From Spongiihabitans sp963422685 (GTDB lineage: Bacteria > Pseudomonadota > Gammaproteobacteria > Arenicellales > Poriferihabitantaceae), in assembly GCA_963422685.1 (NCBI GenBank), contig OY730442.1, positions 1,674,001 to 1,738,000 of the forward strand: a stretch of DNA of 64,000 nt, in the 5' to 3' direction. This document shows, in pieces, positions 1 through 8,416 of this stretch. Every line of letters begins with the position of its first letter. The first letter of the stretch is position 1. The notes beneath the pieces are model-generated. The model worked only from the letters and a program-made list of their open reading frames with translations. It had not been told where the DNA came from and did not search any database. The translations under genes were made by a program, and so were the position numbers.

Positions 1-3000
1 TCTCCAGTTGCTACACGGCTATTCGTATTTTGATAGGAAAGTGCAGCAATGATGGCTTCAGCCTGAATCGTGGTCAGTGCCGAACCGTCCGCCCGGGTGA
101 TGATGACCTGTTTACTGGTATTGTCCCAGACCAGGTCCAGCCCGCTGACACCCGCCACACTCACACTGTTCTTGCTCGCATCCATACCGCCAATGGCCAA
201 AACATCCGCATCATCCTGACCATAGCGCAGCACCTCATGCGTTGCGTCCAGCCCCGTCACACCAATCGCAATGGAGGCAATGCTCGGCGCGACCGGCAGT
301 TCGATAATCTGTACACCGCTATCACCATAGGCCGCTATCACACCATAGAGCTTGCCGCCAATAGTTACGGTGGTGATAGAAATGGCCCCTTTCAGTGTAT
401 TGAACCCGTCTTGCTCGTCGGTGATGGCGTCCGTGGCTTGCGGACTGGTCGGGTCGCTGATGTCGATAATCTGCACACCGTCATCCCTGAAGCCCGTCAC
501 CAGGGCATAGGTCTTGCCGCCAATGACCACGGTGGTGATGCCCCAGGCACCGTTCAGTTCAGTAAACCCGCCTTGCCCGTCGGTAATGGCGGCCGTGGCC
601 TTGGGACTGGTCGGGTCGCTGATGTCGATGATCTGGACACCATTATCACCAAGAGCCGCTACCAGGGCATAGGTCTTGCCGTCAATCACCACGGTGGTGA
701 TAAAAGCGGCACCGTTCAGTTCAGTGAACCCGCCATTCTGGTCGGTAATGGATGCCGTGGCCTTGGGACTGGCCGGGTTGCTGATGTCGATGATCTGGAC
801 ACCGTTATCACCAAGAGCCGCTACCAAGGCATAGGTCTTGCCGTCAATCACCACGGTGGTAATGTCGGTGGCCCTTTCCATTACATCAAAGCCGCCGCCC
901 ATACCACGGGAAAAGTAGCTCGTGTATACAGGATTAGCCGGGTCACTGATGTCCATGATCTGTACACTGTGATCATCACGAGCCGCTACCAGGGCATAGG
1001 TCTTGTCGCCAATGACCACGGTGGTGATGCCCCAGGGATCGGCCAGTTTATTGAAAAACCCCTGATTGTTGGAAATGGATGCCGTGGCTTGCGGACTGGC
1101 CGGGTCGCTGATGTTGATGATCTGCACACCATTGTCACCAAAGGCCGCCACCAGGGCATAGGTCTTGCCGTCAATGACCACGGTGGTGATATAACTGGCA
1201 CCTTTCAGTTCAGTGAACGTGCCGCTTTGCCCGTCGGTGATGGCGGTGATGGCTTGCGGACTGCTCGGGTCGCTGATGTCAATGATCTGCACACCGTTAT
1301 CAACACGAGCGGCTACCACGGCATAGGTCTTGCCGTCAATGACCACAGTGGTGATACTATTGGCACCGCCTAGTGCACGGGAATCGCCGTCGATAAGCTT
1401 CGAAATCGCTACCGGACGTTGTAATTGAACGTTATCTGTCGCACGTGCCATACCGGTAAAAAGCGGCACACCGGCACTCAGTGGTGCAGCACCGACCGCT
1501 GCACTGCCGTCACCGCTGCTGGCATCGACATCATTCAGGTCCAGGACCGGTGCGGTCTGGTCCACCGTGAGGGTCTGGGTATATTTACCCACCGCCGTCG
1601 AGAGATTGCCGGCTTTATCGGTCTGGCGCACCTGTATGGCATTGGCGAGATAGCTGCCCTCGGCCAGGGTGAAGAAATTGTCCGTGCCGGCAGTCCACGT
1701 CGTACCGCCGTTGATGGAGTACTGCCAGGTGGCGCCGGATTCCAGGCCGCCGACGTTAATCCGGCCATTGCTGGTGATGTGGTCGCTGGATGAGCTGCCG
1801 GTGTCCGCGGCCAGGGCCAGGGTGGGCGCCGCTGGTGCGGTCTGGTCCACCGTGAGGGTCTGGGTATATTTACCCACCGCCGTCGAGAGATTGCCGGCTT
1901 TATCGGTCTGGCGCACCTGTATGGCATTGGCGAGATAGCTGCCCTCGGCCAGGGTGAAGAAATTGTCCGTGCCGGCAGTCCACGTCGTACCGCCGTTGAT
2001 GGAGTACTGCCAGGTGGCGCCGGATTCCAGGCCGCCGACGTTAATCCGGCCATTGCTGGTGATGTGGTCGCTGGATGAGCTGCCGGTGTCCGCGGCCAGG
2101 GCCAGGGTGGGCGCCGCTGGTGCGGTCTGGTCCACCGTGAGGGTCTGGGTATATTTACCCACCGCCGTCGAGAGATTGCCGGCTTTATCGGTCTGGCGCA
2201 CCTGTATGGCATTGGCGAGATAGCTGCCCTCGGCCAGGGTGAAGAAATTGTCCGTGCCGGCAGTCCACGTCGTACCGCCGTTGATGGAGTACTGCCAGGT
2301 GGCGCCGGATTCCAGGCCGCCGACGTTAATCCGGCCATTGCTGGTGATGTGGTCGCTGGATGAGCTGCCGGTGTCCGCGGCCAGGGCCAGGGTGGGCGCC
2401 GCTGGTGCGGTCTGGTCCACCGTGAGGGTCTGGGTATATTTACCCACCGCCGTCGAGAGATTGCCGGCTTTATCGGTCTGGCGCACCTGTATGGCATTGG
2501 CGAGATAGCTGCCCTCGGCCAGGGTGAAGAAATTGTCCGTGCCGGCAGTCCACGTCGTACCGCCGTTGATGGAGTACTGCCAGGTGGCGCCGGATTCCAG
2601 GCCGCCGACGTTAATCCGGCCATTGCTGGTGATGTGGTCGCTGGATGAGCTGCCGGTGTCCGCGGCCAGGGCCAGGGTGGGCGCCGCTGGTGCGGTCTGG
2701 TCCACCGTGAGGGTCTGGGTATATTTACCCACCGCCGTCGAGAGATTGCCGGCTTTATCGGTCTGGCGCACCTGTATGGCATTGGCGAGATAGCTGCCCT
2801 CGGCCAGGGTGAAGAAATTGTCCGTGCCGGCAGTCCACGTCGTACCGCCGTTGATGGAGTACTGCCAGGTGGCGCCGGATTCCAGGCCGCCGACGTTAAT
2901 CCGGCCATTGCTGGTGATGTGGTCGCTGGATGAGCTGCCGGTGTCCGCGGCCAGGGCCAGGGTGGGCGCCGCTGGTGCGGTCTGGTCCACCGTGAGGGTC

Positions 3001-4181
3001 TGGGTATATTTACCCACCGCCGTCGAGAGATTGCCGGCTTTATCGGTCTGGCGCACCTGTATGGCATTGGCGAGATAGCTGCCCTCGGCCAGGGTGAAGA
3101 AATTGTCCGTGCCGGCAGTCCACGTCGTACCGCCGTTGATGGAGTACTGCCAGGTGGCGCCGGATTCCAGGCCGCCGACGTTAATCCGGCCATTGCTGGT
3201 GATGTGGTCGCTGGATGAGCTGCCGGTGTCCGCGGCCAGGGCCAGGGTGGGCGCCGCTGGTGCGGTCTGGTCCACCGTGAGGGTCTGGGTATATTTACCC
3301 ACCGCCGTCGAGAGATTGCCGGCTTTATCGGTCTGGCGCACCTGTATGGCATTGGCGAGATAGCTGCCCTCGGCCAGGGTGAAGAAATTGTCCGTGCCGG
3401 CAGTCCACGTCGTACCGCCGTTGATGGAGTACTGCCAGGTGGCGCCGGATTCCAGGCCGCCGACGTTAATCCGGCCATTGCTGGTGATGTGGTCGCTGGA
3501 TGAGCTGCCGGTGTCCGCGGCCAGGGCCAGGGTGGGCGCCGCTGGTGCGGTCTGGTCCACCGTGAGGGTCTGGGTATATTTACCCACCGCCGTCGAGAGA
3601 TTGCCGGCTTTATCGGTCTGGCGCACCTGTATGGCATTGGCGAGATAGCTGCCCTCGGCCAGGGTGAAGAAATTGCTCAAGCTTGTTCCGCTGTCCAACG
3701 GCATTCCGTTTCCGGGGTACTGGAGGGAGGCAGAATTAGCCTGTACCATCGCCATAAGGGCTTGGTCATTTACCAGATTGAACTGCTGGGTATGGGTGGT
3801 TTGAGAATCACCCTGGATATCTGGATCTACAATAGATATGGGAGATTGGCCATCCTTTGTATGGAATAAGACTATTCCACCATCCGGCAGGGCTTCACCC
3901 GTAGTGTGGCCGCCGGGAATGATGTATTCGTTACCCGCTTCAGTAGATAAGCTCAGCTTACATTGAGCGTCCTTGCAGATACTATAAAAGCCCTCTATGA
4001 CAACAACACTGCCATCACCATATTTGAGAATCAGGCCATCGCCTTTTTGAATTGCGGTGACATTTCCTTTCAGGATAATTCTATCAACATCAACGATTTG
4101 ATAGTGCTGATTAGCTGTGGCGGGAATACGCCAAGTTTGACCAGGGCCAGGGTACAAATCAAATACGGCTGTTTTACCCAT
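1..4181 (-). CDS. Giant repetitive surface adhesin, type I secreted (BapA/LapA-like); 3' end outside window
   Basis: From an ATG at 4181 (an in-frame TAA lies two codons upstream) this frame stays open for at least 1,393 codons and runs off the left edge. Residues 1-90 resemble a Bap/LapF-type N-terminal prefix domain (RIILKGNVTAIQKGDGL, then YGDGSVVVIEGF). Residues about 169-877 are seven full copies plus a part copy of a 95-residue bacterial Ig-like module (VRQTDKAGNLS, DQTAPAAPTLALAADTGS, TWQYSINGGTTW). About 930-1290 hold seven LVIVP repeats (KTYALVAA, DNGVQIIDISDP), usually read as beta-propeller-like. The window edge shows AEAIIAALSYQNT, typical of cadherin/VCBS-type modules of large adhesins. 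The divergent type I ATPase and fusion protein support export by that route to the cell surface. The secretion signal would lie at the unseen C-terminus. The opposite strand and another minus frame are also open through the repeats but have shadow composition. Function as a biofilm or attachment adhesin is inferred from architecture. Confidence 0.88.
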   Translation of the reverse strand, partial: MGKTAVFDLYPGPGQTWRIPATANQHYQIVDVDRIILKGNVTAIQKGDGLILKYGDGSVVVIEGFYSICKDAQCKLSLSTEAGNEYIIPGGHTTGEALPDGGIVLFHTKDGQSPISIVDPDIQGDSQTTHTQQFNLVNDQALMAMVQANSASLQYPGNGMPLDSGTSLSNFFTLAEGSYLANAIQVRQTDKAGNLSTAVGKYTQTLTVDQTAPAAPTLALAADTGSSSSDHITSNGRINVGGLESGATWQYSINGGTTWTAGTDNFFTLAEGSYLANAIQVRQTDKAGNLSTAVGKYTQTLTVDQTAPAAPTLALAADTGSSSSDHITSNGRINVGGLESGATWQYSINGGTTWTAGTDNFFTLAEGSYLANAIQVRQTDKAGNLSTAVGKYTQTLTVDQTAPAAPTLALAADTGSSSSDHITSNGRINVGGLESGATWQYSINGGTTWTAGTDNFFTLAEGSYLANAIQVRQTDKAGNLSTAVGKYTQTLTVDQTAPAAPTLALAADTGSSSSDHITSNGRINVGGLESGATWQYSINGGTTWTAGTDNFFTLAEGSYLANAIQVRQTDKAGNLSTAVGKYTQTLTVDQTAPAAPTLALAADTGSSSSDHITSNGRINVGGLESGATWQYSINGGTTWTAGTDNFFTLAEGSYLANAIQVRQTDKAGNLSTAVGKYTQTLTVDQTAPAAPTLALAADTGSSSSDHITSNGRINVGGLESGATWQYSINGGTTWTAGTDNFFTLAEGSYLANAIQVRQTDKAGNLSTAVGKYTQTLTVDQTAPAAPTLALAADTGSSSSDHITSNGRINVGGLESGATWQYSINGGTTWTAGTDNFFTLAEGSYLANAIQVRQTDKAGNLSTAVGKYTQTLTVDQTAPVLDLNDVDASSGDGSAAVGAAPLSAGVPLFTGMARATDNVQLQRPVAISKLIDGDSRALGGANSITTVVIDGKTYAVVAARVDNGVQIIDISDPSSPQAITAITDGQSGTFTELKGASYITTVVIDGKTYALVAAFGDNGVQIINISDPASPQATASISNNQGFFNKLADPWGITTVVIGDKTYALVAARDDHSVQIMDISDPANPVYTSYFSRGMGGGFDVMERATDITTVVIDGKTYALVAALGDNGVQIIDISNPASPKATASITDQNGGFTELNGAAFITTVVIDGKTYALVAALGDNGVQIIDISDPTSPKATAAITDGQGGFTELNGAWGITTVVIGGKTYALVTGFRDDGVQIIDISDPTSPQATDAITDEQDGFNTLKGAISITTVTIGGKLYGVIAAYGDSGVQIIELPVAPSIASIAIGVTGLDATHEVLRYGQDDADVLAIGGMDASKNSVSVAGVSGLDLVWDNTSKQVIITRADGSALTTIQAEAIIAALSYQNTNSRVATG
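315..1400 (-). repeat. Seven LVIVP-type protein repeats, about 165-175 bp each, inside the adhesin
   Basis: In the adhesin frame the motif K(T/L)Y(A/G)(L/V)(V/I) followed by DNGVQIIDISDP recurs seven times, with starts near plus positions 1333, 1165, 997, 835, 673, 505 and 335. Unlike the Ig-like units these have diverged from each other (for example KLYGVIAAYGDSGVQIIEL in the last copy). They are therefore an older repeat set. LVIVP repeats occur in bacterial and archaeal surface proteins and are thought to form beta-propeller blades. Confidence 0.8.
1549..3675. repeat. Tandem array of about 7.5 identical 285-bp units
   Basis: The period is 285 bp: equivalent positions recur at 1669, 1954, 2239, 2524, 2809, 3094 and 3379. 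Copies read here are identical at DNA level, including third codon positions. Each unit encodes one 95-residue Ig-like module of the adhesin, so copy-number change keeps the frame. Identity between copies points to recent amplification or gene conversion. The true copy number may be mis-assembled. Confidence 0.95.
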
Positions 4182-4492
4182 ATATTAGGCGATTTAAGTT
4201 GTAATAAACCCTATATACAGATATAAAGAATTATGCTCATATAATTTATGTTTACCCCTAACCTATTTATAATATAAACCAGCCAGTTTTGGCTTGTCAA
4301 TCATCATTTGGTTTTGCAATAACAATTCCGCCTGTTGCTACTGTAATTGAAGTCTACAAATACAAAGGTGCCATCGCCTGCCTCGTCATACTTGGCAGGT
4401 TGCAGGGTATCGGCAATCTGCGATACATAGCAAAACACCCTGGCCTTGGTTTTCGGATTATTGATCCCTACGATTAAGAGACTCATCCATAC
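4182..4492. other. Divergent intergenic region between adhesin and secretion ATPase
   Basis: This is the only gap between the divergent adhesin and the secretion operon. The part next to the adhesin (about 4190-4280) is very AT-rich and contains TATA-like runs (for example TATTATAAAT on the minus strand), so it probably holds the adhesin promoter. No convincing -35/-10 pair or ribosome site could be fixed. Both strands carry short open frames over 4289-4477. The minus one reads SQIADTLQPAKYDEAGDG and might be a gene remnant, but no family was recognised. Confidence 0.4.
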
Positions 4493-6607
4493 ATGACAAC
4501 TAGAATCATGGATGAGTCTGAAATAACTTTGCCCGAAACCCTGTTTCCGATACTCATGCGTATCGCGGTATTGCAGCGTGAGGCAGTAGACCCACTGGCT
4601 TTGCACGAAGCCGCCGCCAAGGCAGAAACTTCGCCGCAGCCAGAAGAAGCGCTGAATAGACTTGCTCGGGAACTTGGCCTGCCCCGCCCGCGCTGGCAAT
4701 CCACACCAGATGCCTCTCGAGTACCCATGCTGATGTTTGGCCAAGAAGGTGAGGGCTGGGGAATATTGCTCGGTCAGGATACAGCAGGTGATTGGCTGGT
4801 CGCCTCCTGGGATAACGAATCAAAACAACTTCGCGAACAGTCTTATAACAACCTGACAGGTCATCGTTTCGCCCGACTGCGCCTGACACAGCCCTTTGAC
4901 GTTAGTGAAAGCCCCACTTTTCAGTTGGTTAAAAATGAACTTTTCGCGGAAAAATCTATCTTGCGCGAGGTGGTTACCGGAACTCTGTTGATCAATAGTA
5001 TTGCTTTGGCCACAGCCTTTTACACCATGCAGGTCTATGACCGGGTAGTGCCTACCGGGGCGACCGCCACGTTAATTACTCTAACTCTTGGGGTATTGGC
5101 CGCCATCATCATTGAGATGAGTGTCAAATGGGTCCGCTGCAATCTTTATCAACAACTCTCTGATTCCGTTGACCAGCGCCTGGCCCGCAGTGTCTATACG
5201 CGCTTTTTGGCATTGCGCCTGGATCAATTGCCACCCAGTGTAGGTGCTCTGGCACAGCGCCTGCGTGGCTATGAAAGCGTACGTACCTTTCTGGTTGGTA
5301 TCACTACCCAGCTAGTAGTGGATGGTCCGATGGCTCTGCTCTTTCTGGCGGTACTGGCCTCCATCGGCGGCGGCCTGGCTGTTATCCCGGCCGCTTTTCT
5401 ATGTATAGGCATAACCACTGGCTGGATGTATCACCGCCGAGTGCAGCATTGGGCTGCCAAGGTTACCTCTGCCGTACACTTCAAGACCGGATTGTTAGTA
5501 GAAACAGTGGAGGGGGCCGAAACCATCAAGTCCGGGCAGGGAGGCTGGCGTATGCTTTCTCGCTGGTTGGAGGTGACCGATGAGGCGAGGCATTTTGAGT
5601 TGTTGATGCGAAAAATTACTGAACATTCACAATATCTGATCGCTGCCTTTCAGCAATTGTCGTATGTTCTGCTTATTGCCTTTGGTGCGCTGAAGATCAA
5701 CGCTGGGGAGCTAACCATGGGTGGGCTGATTGCTTGCTCAATCCTATCTGGCCGAATTTTAACCCCAGCAGCCATGATCCCGCAGCAAATTATCCAGTGG
5801 GCACATACCAAGGTCTCGGTGCGGGACCTGGACAGCCTTTGGAAGTTAGAGCTTGACCATCATCAGGATAGTCAGCCCATTATGCCGGACAGCATCCGGG
5901 GACACTATTCTTTTGAAGAGGTCAAGGCCGGCTACCATAACAGCATCGCCCTGATCGTGCCACAGCTGAACCTGAAAGCGGGTGAAAAAGTGGGTGTGAT
6001 TGGCCCTGTCGGCTCCGGCAAAACTACCTTACTGCGGCTACTTTCCGGTATGTACAAACCCAAGGAGGGTCGTGTGCTGCTGGATGGTATTGATATCAAC
6101 CAAATATCCAAGCCTATGCTTGCCAAGCATACAGGCTACGTACCTCAAGAGGGTAGATTGTTTGCCGGTACCTTGCGCGATAATTTGGTGCTGGGACTGG
6201 TAGACCCGGGTGATGACAAGCTATTGGCGGCCGCCCGCCGTTCTGGTTTGCTGCAAATGGTGGTCACTCCTCATCCAAAGGGGCTGGATCAAGAGATATT
6301 TGAAGGTGGATCGGGCCTGTCGGGGGGTCAGCGTCAGCTGGTGCATGTTACTCGGGCACTACTGCGTGCACCCTCAATCTGGTTGCTGGACGAACCAACC
6401 GCACATATGGACGAGGCTATGGAACGTCATGTTGCCCGTGCTATTCAGGAGTCCTTTCGCCTTGATGATATGCTGGTGTTGGCGACGCACAAGTCATATA
6501 TGCTAAACATGGTAAATCGGCTAATCGTACTATCCAATCATCAGGTGGTATTAGACGGTCCCAAGGACAAGGTGCTGGAACGCTTGCAGGCAACTAAAAA
6601 TGTGTAG
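4493..6607 (+). CDS. Type I secretion ABC transporter/ATPase (LapB-like)
   Basis: A 704-residue inner-membrane exporter ATPase that would drive secretion of the neighbouring adhesin. Residues 1-150 form an N-terminal C39-peptidase-like domain lacking the catalytic Cys/His motif, as in LapB/HlyB-type exporters. A transmembrane domain follows (VTGTLLINSIALATAFYTMQ, about 160-440). The nucleotide-binding domain has Walker A GPVGSGKTT (about 504), signature LSGGQRQ (about 609), Walker B WLLDEPTA (about 630) and the H-loop in LATHKS (about 663). It overlaps the longest possible frame of the fusion-protein gene, indicating one operon. The full set of ATPase motifs suggests it is active. The outer-membrane TolC-like partner is not in the window. 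Substrate assignment is by adjacency. Confidence 0.92.
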   Translation: MTTRIMDESEITLPETLFPILMRIAVLQREAVDPLALHEAAAKAETSPQPEEALNRLARELGLPRPRWQSTPDASRVPMLMFGQEGEGWGILLGQDTAGDWLVASWDNESKQLREQSYNNLTGHRFARLRLTQPFDVSESPTFQLVKNELFAEKSILREVVTGTLLINSIALATAFYTMQVYDRVVPTGATATLITLTLGVLAAIIIEMSVKWVRCNLYQQLSDSVDQRLARSVYTRFLALRLDQLPPSVGALAQRLRGYESVRTFLVGITTQLVVDGPMALLFLAVLASIGGGLAVIPAAFLCIGITTGWMYHRRVQHWAAKVTSAVHFKTGLLVETVEGAETIKSGQGGWRMLSRWLEVTDEARHFELLMRKITEHSQYLIAAFQQLSYVLLIAFGALKINAGELTMGGLIACSILSGRILTPAAMIPQQIIQWAHTKVSVRDLDSLWKLELDHHQDSQPIMPDSIRGHYSFEEVKAGYHNSIALIVPQLNLKAGEKVGVIGPVGSGKTTLLRLLSGMYKPKEGRVLLDGIDINQISKPMLAKHTGYVPQEGRLFAGTLRDNLVLGLVDPGDDKLLAAARRSGLLQMVVTPHPKGLDQEIFEGGSGLSGGQRQLVHVTRALLRAPSIWLLDEPTAHMDEAMERHVARAIQESFRLDDMLVLATHKSYMLNMVNRLIVLSNHQVVLDGPKDKVLERLQATKNV

Positions 6608-6630
6608 CCAGCGGTCAAAGATCAGAAATG

Positions 6631-6642
6631 AGGGGAGGGGGG
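6631..6642 (+). promoter_or_regulatory. Strong Shine-Dalgarno that decides the fusion-protein start
   Basis: The purine run AGGGGAGGGGGG lies just upstream of two consecutive ATG codons (6645 and 6648). It makes them better starts than the more upstream codon at 6600, which would overlap the ATPase gene. Confidence 0.7.
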
Positions 6643-6644
6643 AT

Positions 6645-7781
6645 ATGATGCGGGCTGGAAAAACAAGCAGCCTGCTAACTTTGATACTGGCTGCTTTTCT
6701 GATTTGGGCATCCTTTTTTGAAGTGGATCAGACTGTGCGTGCCCAAGGTCAGGTCATCCCGGAGAAACGCACCCAAGTAATTCAGGTTGCAGACGGTGGG
6801 GTATTAGCAAATTTGCGTGTTTCTGAAGGGCAGCGGGTTAAGGCCGGGGAAGTCATCGCGGTACTGGAAAAGGAACGTGCAATTGCAGGAGTGCAAGAGG
6901 GGCATGCCAAACTGGCAGCCCTGGAAGCTGCTCTCATTCGAGCTGAGGCCGAAACACTTGAGACTAATCCTGACTTTGGTGAACTGGTCGAAAACTACCC
7001 GAACATAGTAGCCGCCCAGCAGGCATTATTTCTACAAAACGAGCATGCTCTGCGTGATAAAGTCAACAAGATTATGGAGGCGTTGAAGGTGGTTCGTAGC
7101 GAATGGCAATTACACAAAAAACTGCTTGCGACAGGCGATGTCAGTCAGGTCGAAGTCATGGGTCTGGAGCGTCAGGTAATCGATATTGAAGCACGTCAGG
7201 AGGCCGCCAGACACACGTATATTACCGAGGCTCAGAAGGAAGTAGCCAGGTTGCAGGGCGAGATTTCCATTCAGCGTTTTAGATTGGACAAGCAACAGGA
7301 TGTATTGAACCATACCAATGTTATCGCGCCAGCCACAGGTGTTGTGAAATATTTACGAGTCAACACCTTGGGTGCTGTTCTACGTGCTGGTGATGAACTA
7401 ATGCAGATATCTCCTACCGGAAGTGAACTGATCGTGGAGGTGAAAGTCAGCCCGATTGACATCGGCCAGCTCAGCATTGGTCTGCCAGTCATAGTTAAAC
7501 TAGACGCCTATGACTACACCGTCTATGGTGCACTACAGGGACGACTTCACTATATCAGCTCGGATACTTTGGCCGAGAGAGGTCCCAGCGGACAATCGTT
7601 GGTGTATTACCGCACCCATGTATATATGTTACCTGAACAAACTAACCCCAAGATTAAACTTGAGTTCCTAAAGCCTGGCATGACAGCCTCAGTGGATATA
7701 CAAGTGAACAAGCGTTCAATATTGCGTTACTTGGCCAAACCTGTGTTACGCGCCTTTGATGGCGCCTTGAACCAGAAATAG
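6645..7781 (+). CDS. Type I secretion membrane fusion protein, HlyD family (LapC-like)
   Basis: A 378-residue periplasmic adaptor linking the inner-membrane ATPase to an outer-membrane channel. One N-terminal membrane segment (SLLTLILAAFLIWASFFEV, about residues 7-26) is followed by a lipoyl-like half motif (GGVLANLRVSEGQRVKAGE). A long alpha-hairpin rich in charged residues spans about 85-225. The second lipoyl half is near NVIAPATGVVKYL, and a C-terminal beta-barrel contains a typical VKLDAYDYTVYG stretch. Length and order match the HlyD family. The start at 6645 is chosen for its strong ribosome site; a 393-residue version from 6600 is possible. It forms an operon with the preceding ATPase. 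No TolC homologue follows, so the channel must be encoded elsewhere. Confidence 0.9.
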   Translation: MMRAGKTSSLLTLILAAFLIWASFFEVDQTVRAQGQVIPEKRTQVIQVADGGVLANLRVSEGQRVKAGEVIAVLEKERAIAGVQEGHAKLAALEAALIRAEAETLETNPDFGELVENYPNIVAAQQALFLQNEHALRDKVNKIMEALKVVRSEWQLHKKLLATGDVSQVEVMGLERQVIDIEARQEAARHTYITEAQKEVARLQGEISIQRFRLDKQQDVLNHTNVIAPATGVVKYLRVNTLGAVLRAGDELMQISPTGSELIVEVKVSPIDIGQLSIGLPVIVKLDAYDYTVYGALQGRLHYISSDTLAERGPSGQSLVYYRTHVYMLPEQTNPKIKLEFLKPGMTASVDIQVNKRSILRYLAKPVLRAFDGALNQK

Positions 7782-7797
7782 GCAAGTTAAGGCTCGG

Positions 7798-8115
7798 CTA
7801 CTGTTCTAGCTTGACCCTGAACAGGGTAAAGACAACCAGCAGCAATGCGGATTCCCAGATTTTGTTGCGTATCAGAAAATAGCCCTGTGTGGCCGAGGCG
7901 AACAGCATCATCGCCACCACCGCTACGCAAAATACGAATACAGCCTTGGGCAGAGATATGTCGATCAACAGCAGTTCGGTGTTGAAAATGAATAGAAACG
8001 GCAACAATGCAGTGCGAATGTTGCAGGCAAAACCTTGGATACCAGTTTTGATCGGGTCGCCTTTGGAGATATGTGGTGGCGGCCCGCGCCGCGGGGCTGG
8101 CCGGTAAAGACGGTA
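7798..8115 (-). pseudogene. C-terminal remnant of a TRAP transporter fused permease, frameshifted
   Basis: The minus strand encodes KGDPIKTGIQGF followed by RTALLPFLFIFNTELLL and a hydrophobic tail, matching the C-terminal end of the large 4TM/12TM TRAP (TAXI-type) permease. The conserved Ala-rich stretch just before ISKGDP (PVGLAAFAAAA in relatives) is found only in another frame, as PASPAARAATT. This implies a one-base insertion near 8071 plus several substitutions. Everything further upstream in the gene is absent. It is a decayed fragment, presumably left by a deletion or rearrangement at this boundary between the secretion locus and the metabolic genes. Confidence 0.65.
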
Positions 8116-8416
8116 ATCTGACCTGTGCGCGTAAATTGTGCGTCAACCAAGGCTGATCCTGTATTAGAACGCCCGGAAATTATCGATTACGGACATGTCG
8201 GTGAGGTGCGGCCGATCGATGCAAACATCGTGAAACTAGCCAGAATCGGTGTTAGTAGTATAACCACTCACCCGGCAACTGAAACCTGGTGTATTATCTT
8301 CCCCAAGCCGGGCTCTACACATATCAATCAACAGCACACAACCGAAATTAAATGTCCATTATTATTGAGGCGAATCAAGCCCCGGATTTCCAAATAACGT
8401 TTAAGGAAAAATAAAG
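8116..8416. other. Intergenic stretch with no supported gene
   Basis: A plus-strand frame is open over 8125-8397 (IIDYGHVGEVRPIDANIVKL), but no family is recognised and it has no good ribosome site. It may be a second gene remnant at the same junction as the TRAP fragment. A plausible ribosome site for the aldo/keto reductase (AAGGAAAAATAAAG) ends just before 8417. Confidence 0.4.

Noticed and set aside
30..1373. A 447-codon plus-strand frame opposite the LVIVP region
   Set aside because: Its repetitive His/Gly-rich product mirrors the LVIVP repeats on the minus strand, which show real domain motifs. Open only because of the repeat and base composition.
1535..3637. A 700-codon minus-strand frame rich in Pro, Arg and Trp through the repeats
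   Set aside because: It is a shadow of the adhesin: the alternative frame on the same strand gives the recognisable Ig-like modules, while this one is Pro/Arg/Trp-heavy and matches no family.
1669..3648. Seven identical 89-codon plus-strand frames
   Set aside because: They are antisense copies of the 285-bp adhesin unit; each begins and ends at the same place in the repeat and lacks ribosome sites.
1549..3675. CRISPR-like or satellite array
   Set aside because: Units are contiguous, 285 bp, coding and without spacers.
4304..4744. A 146-codon minus-strand gene overlapping the start of the secretion ATPase
   Set aside because: Most of it lies opposite the conserved ATPase N-terminus. Only the part beyond 4493 could be anything, and no family was recognised.
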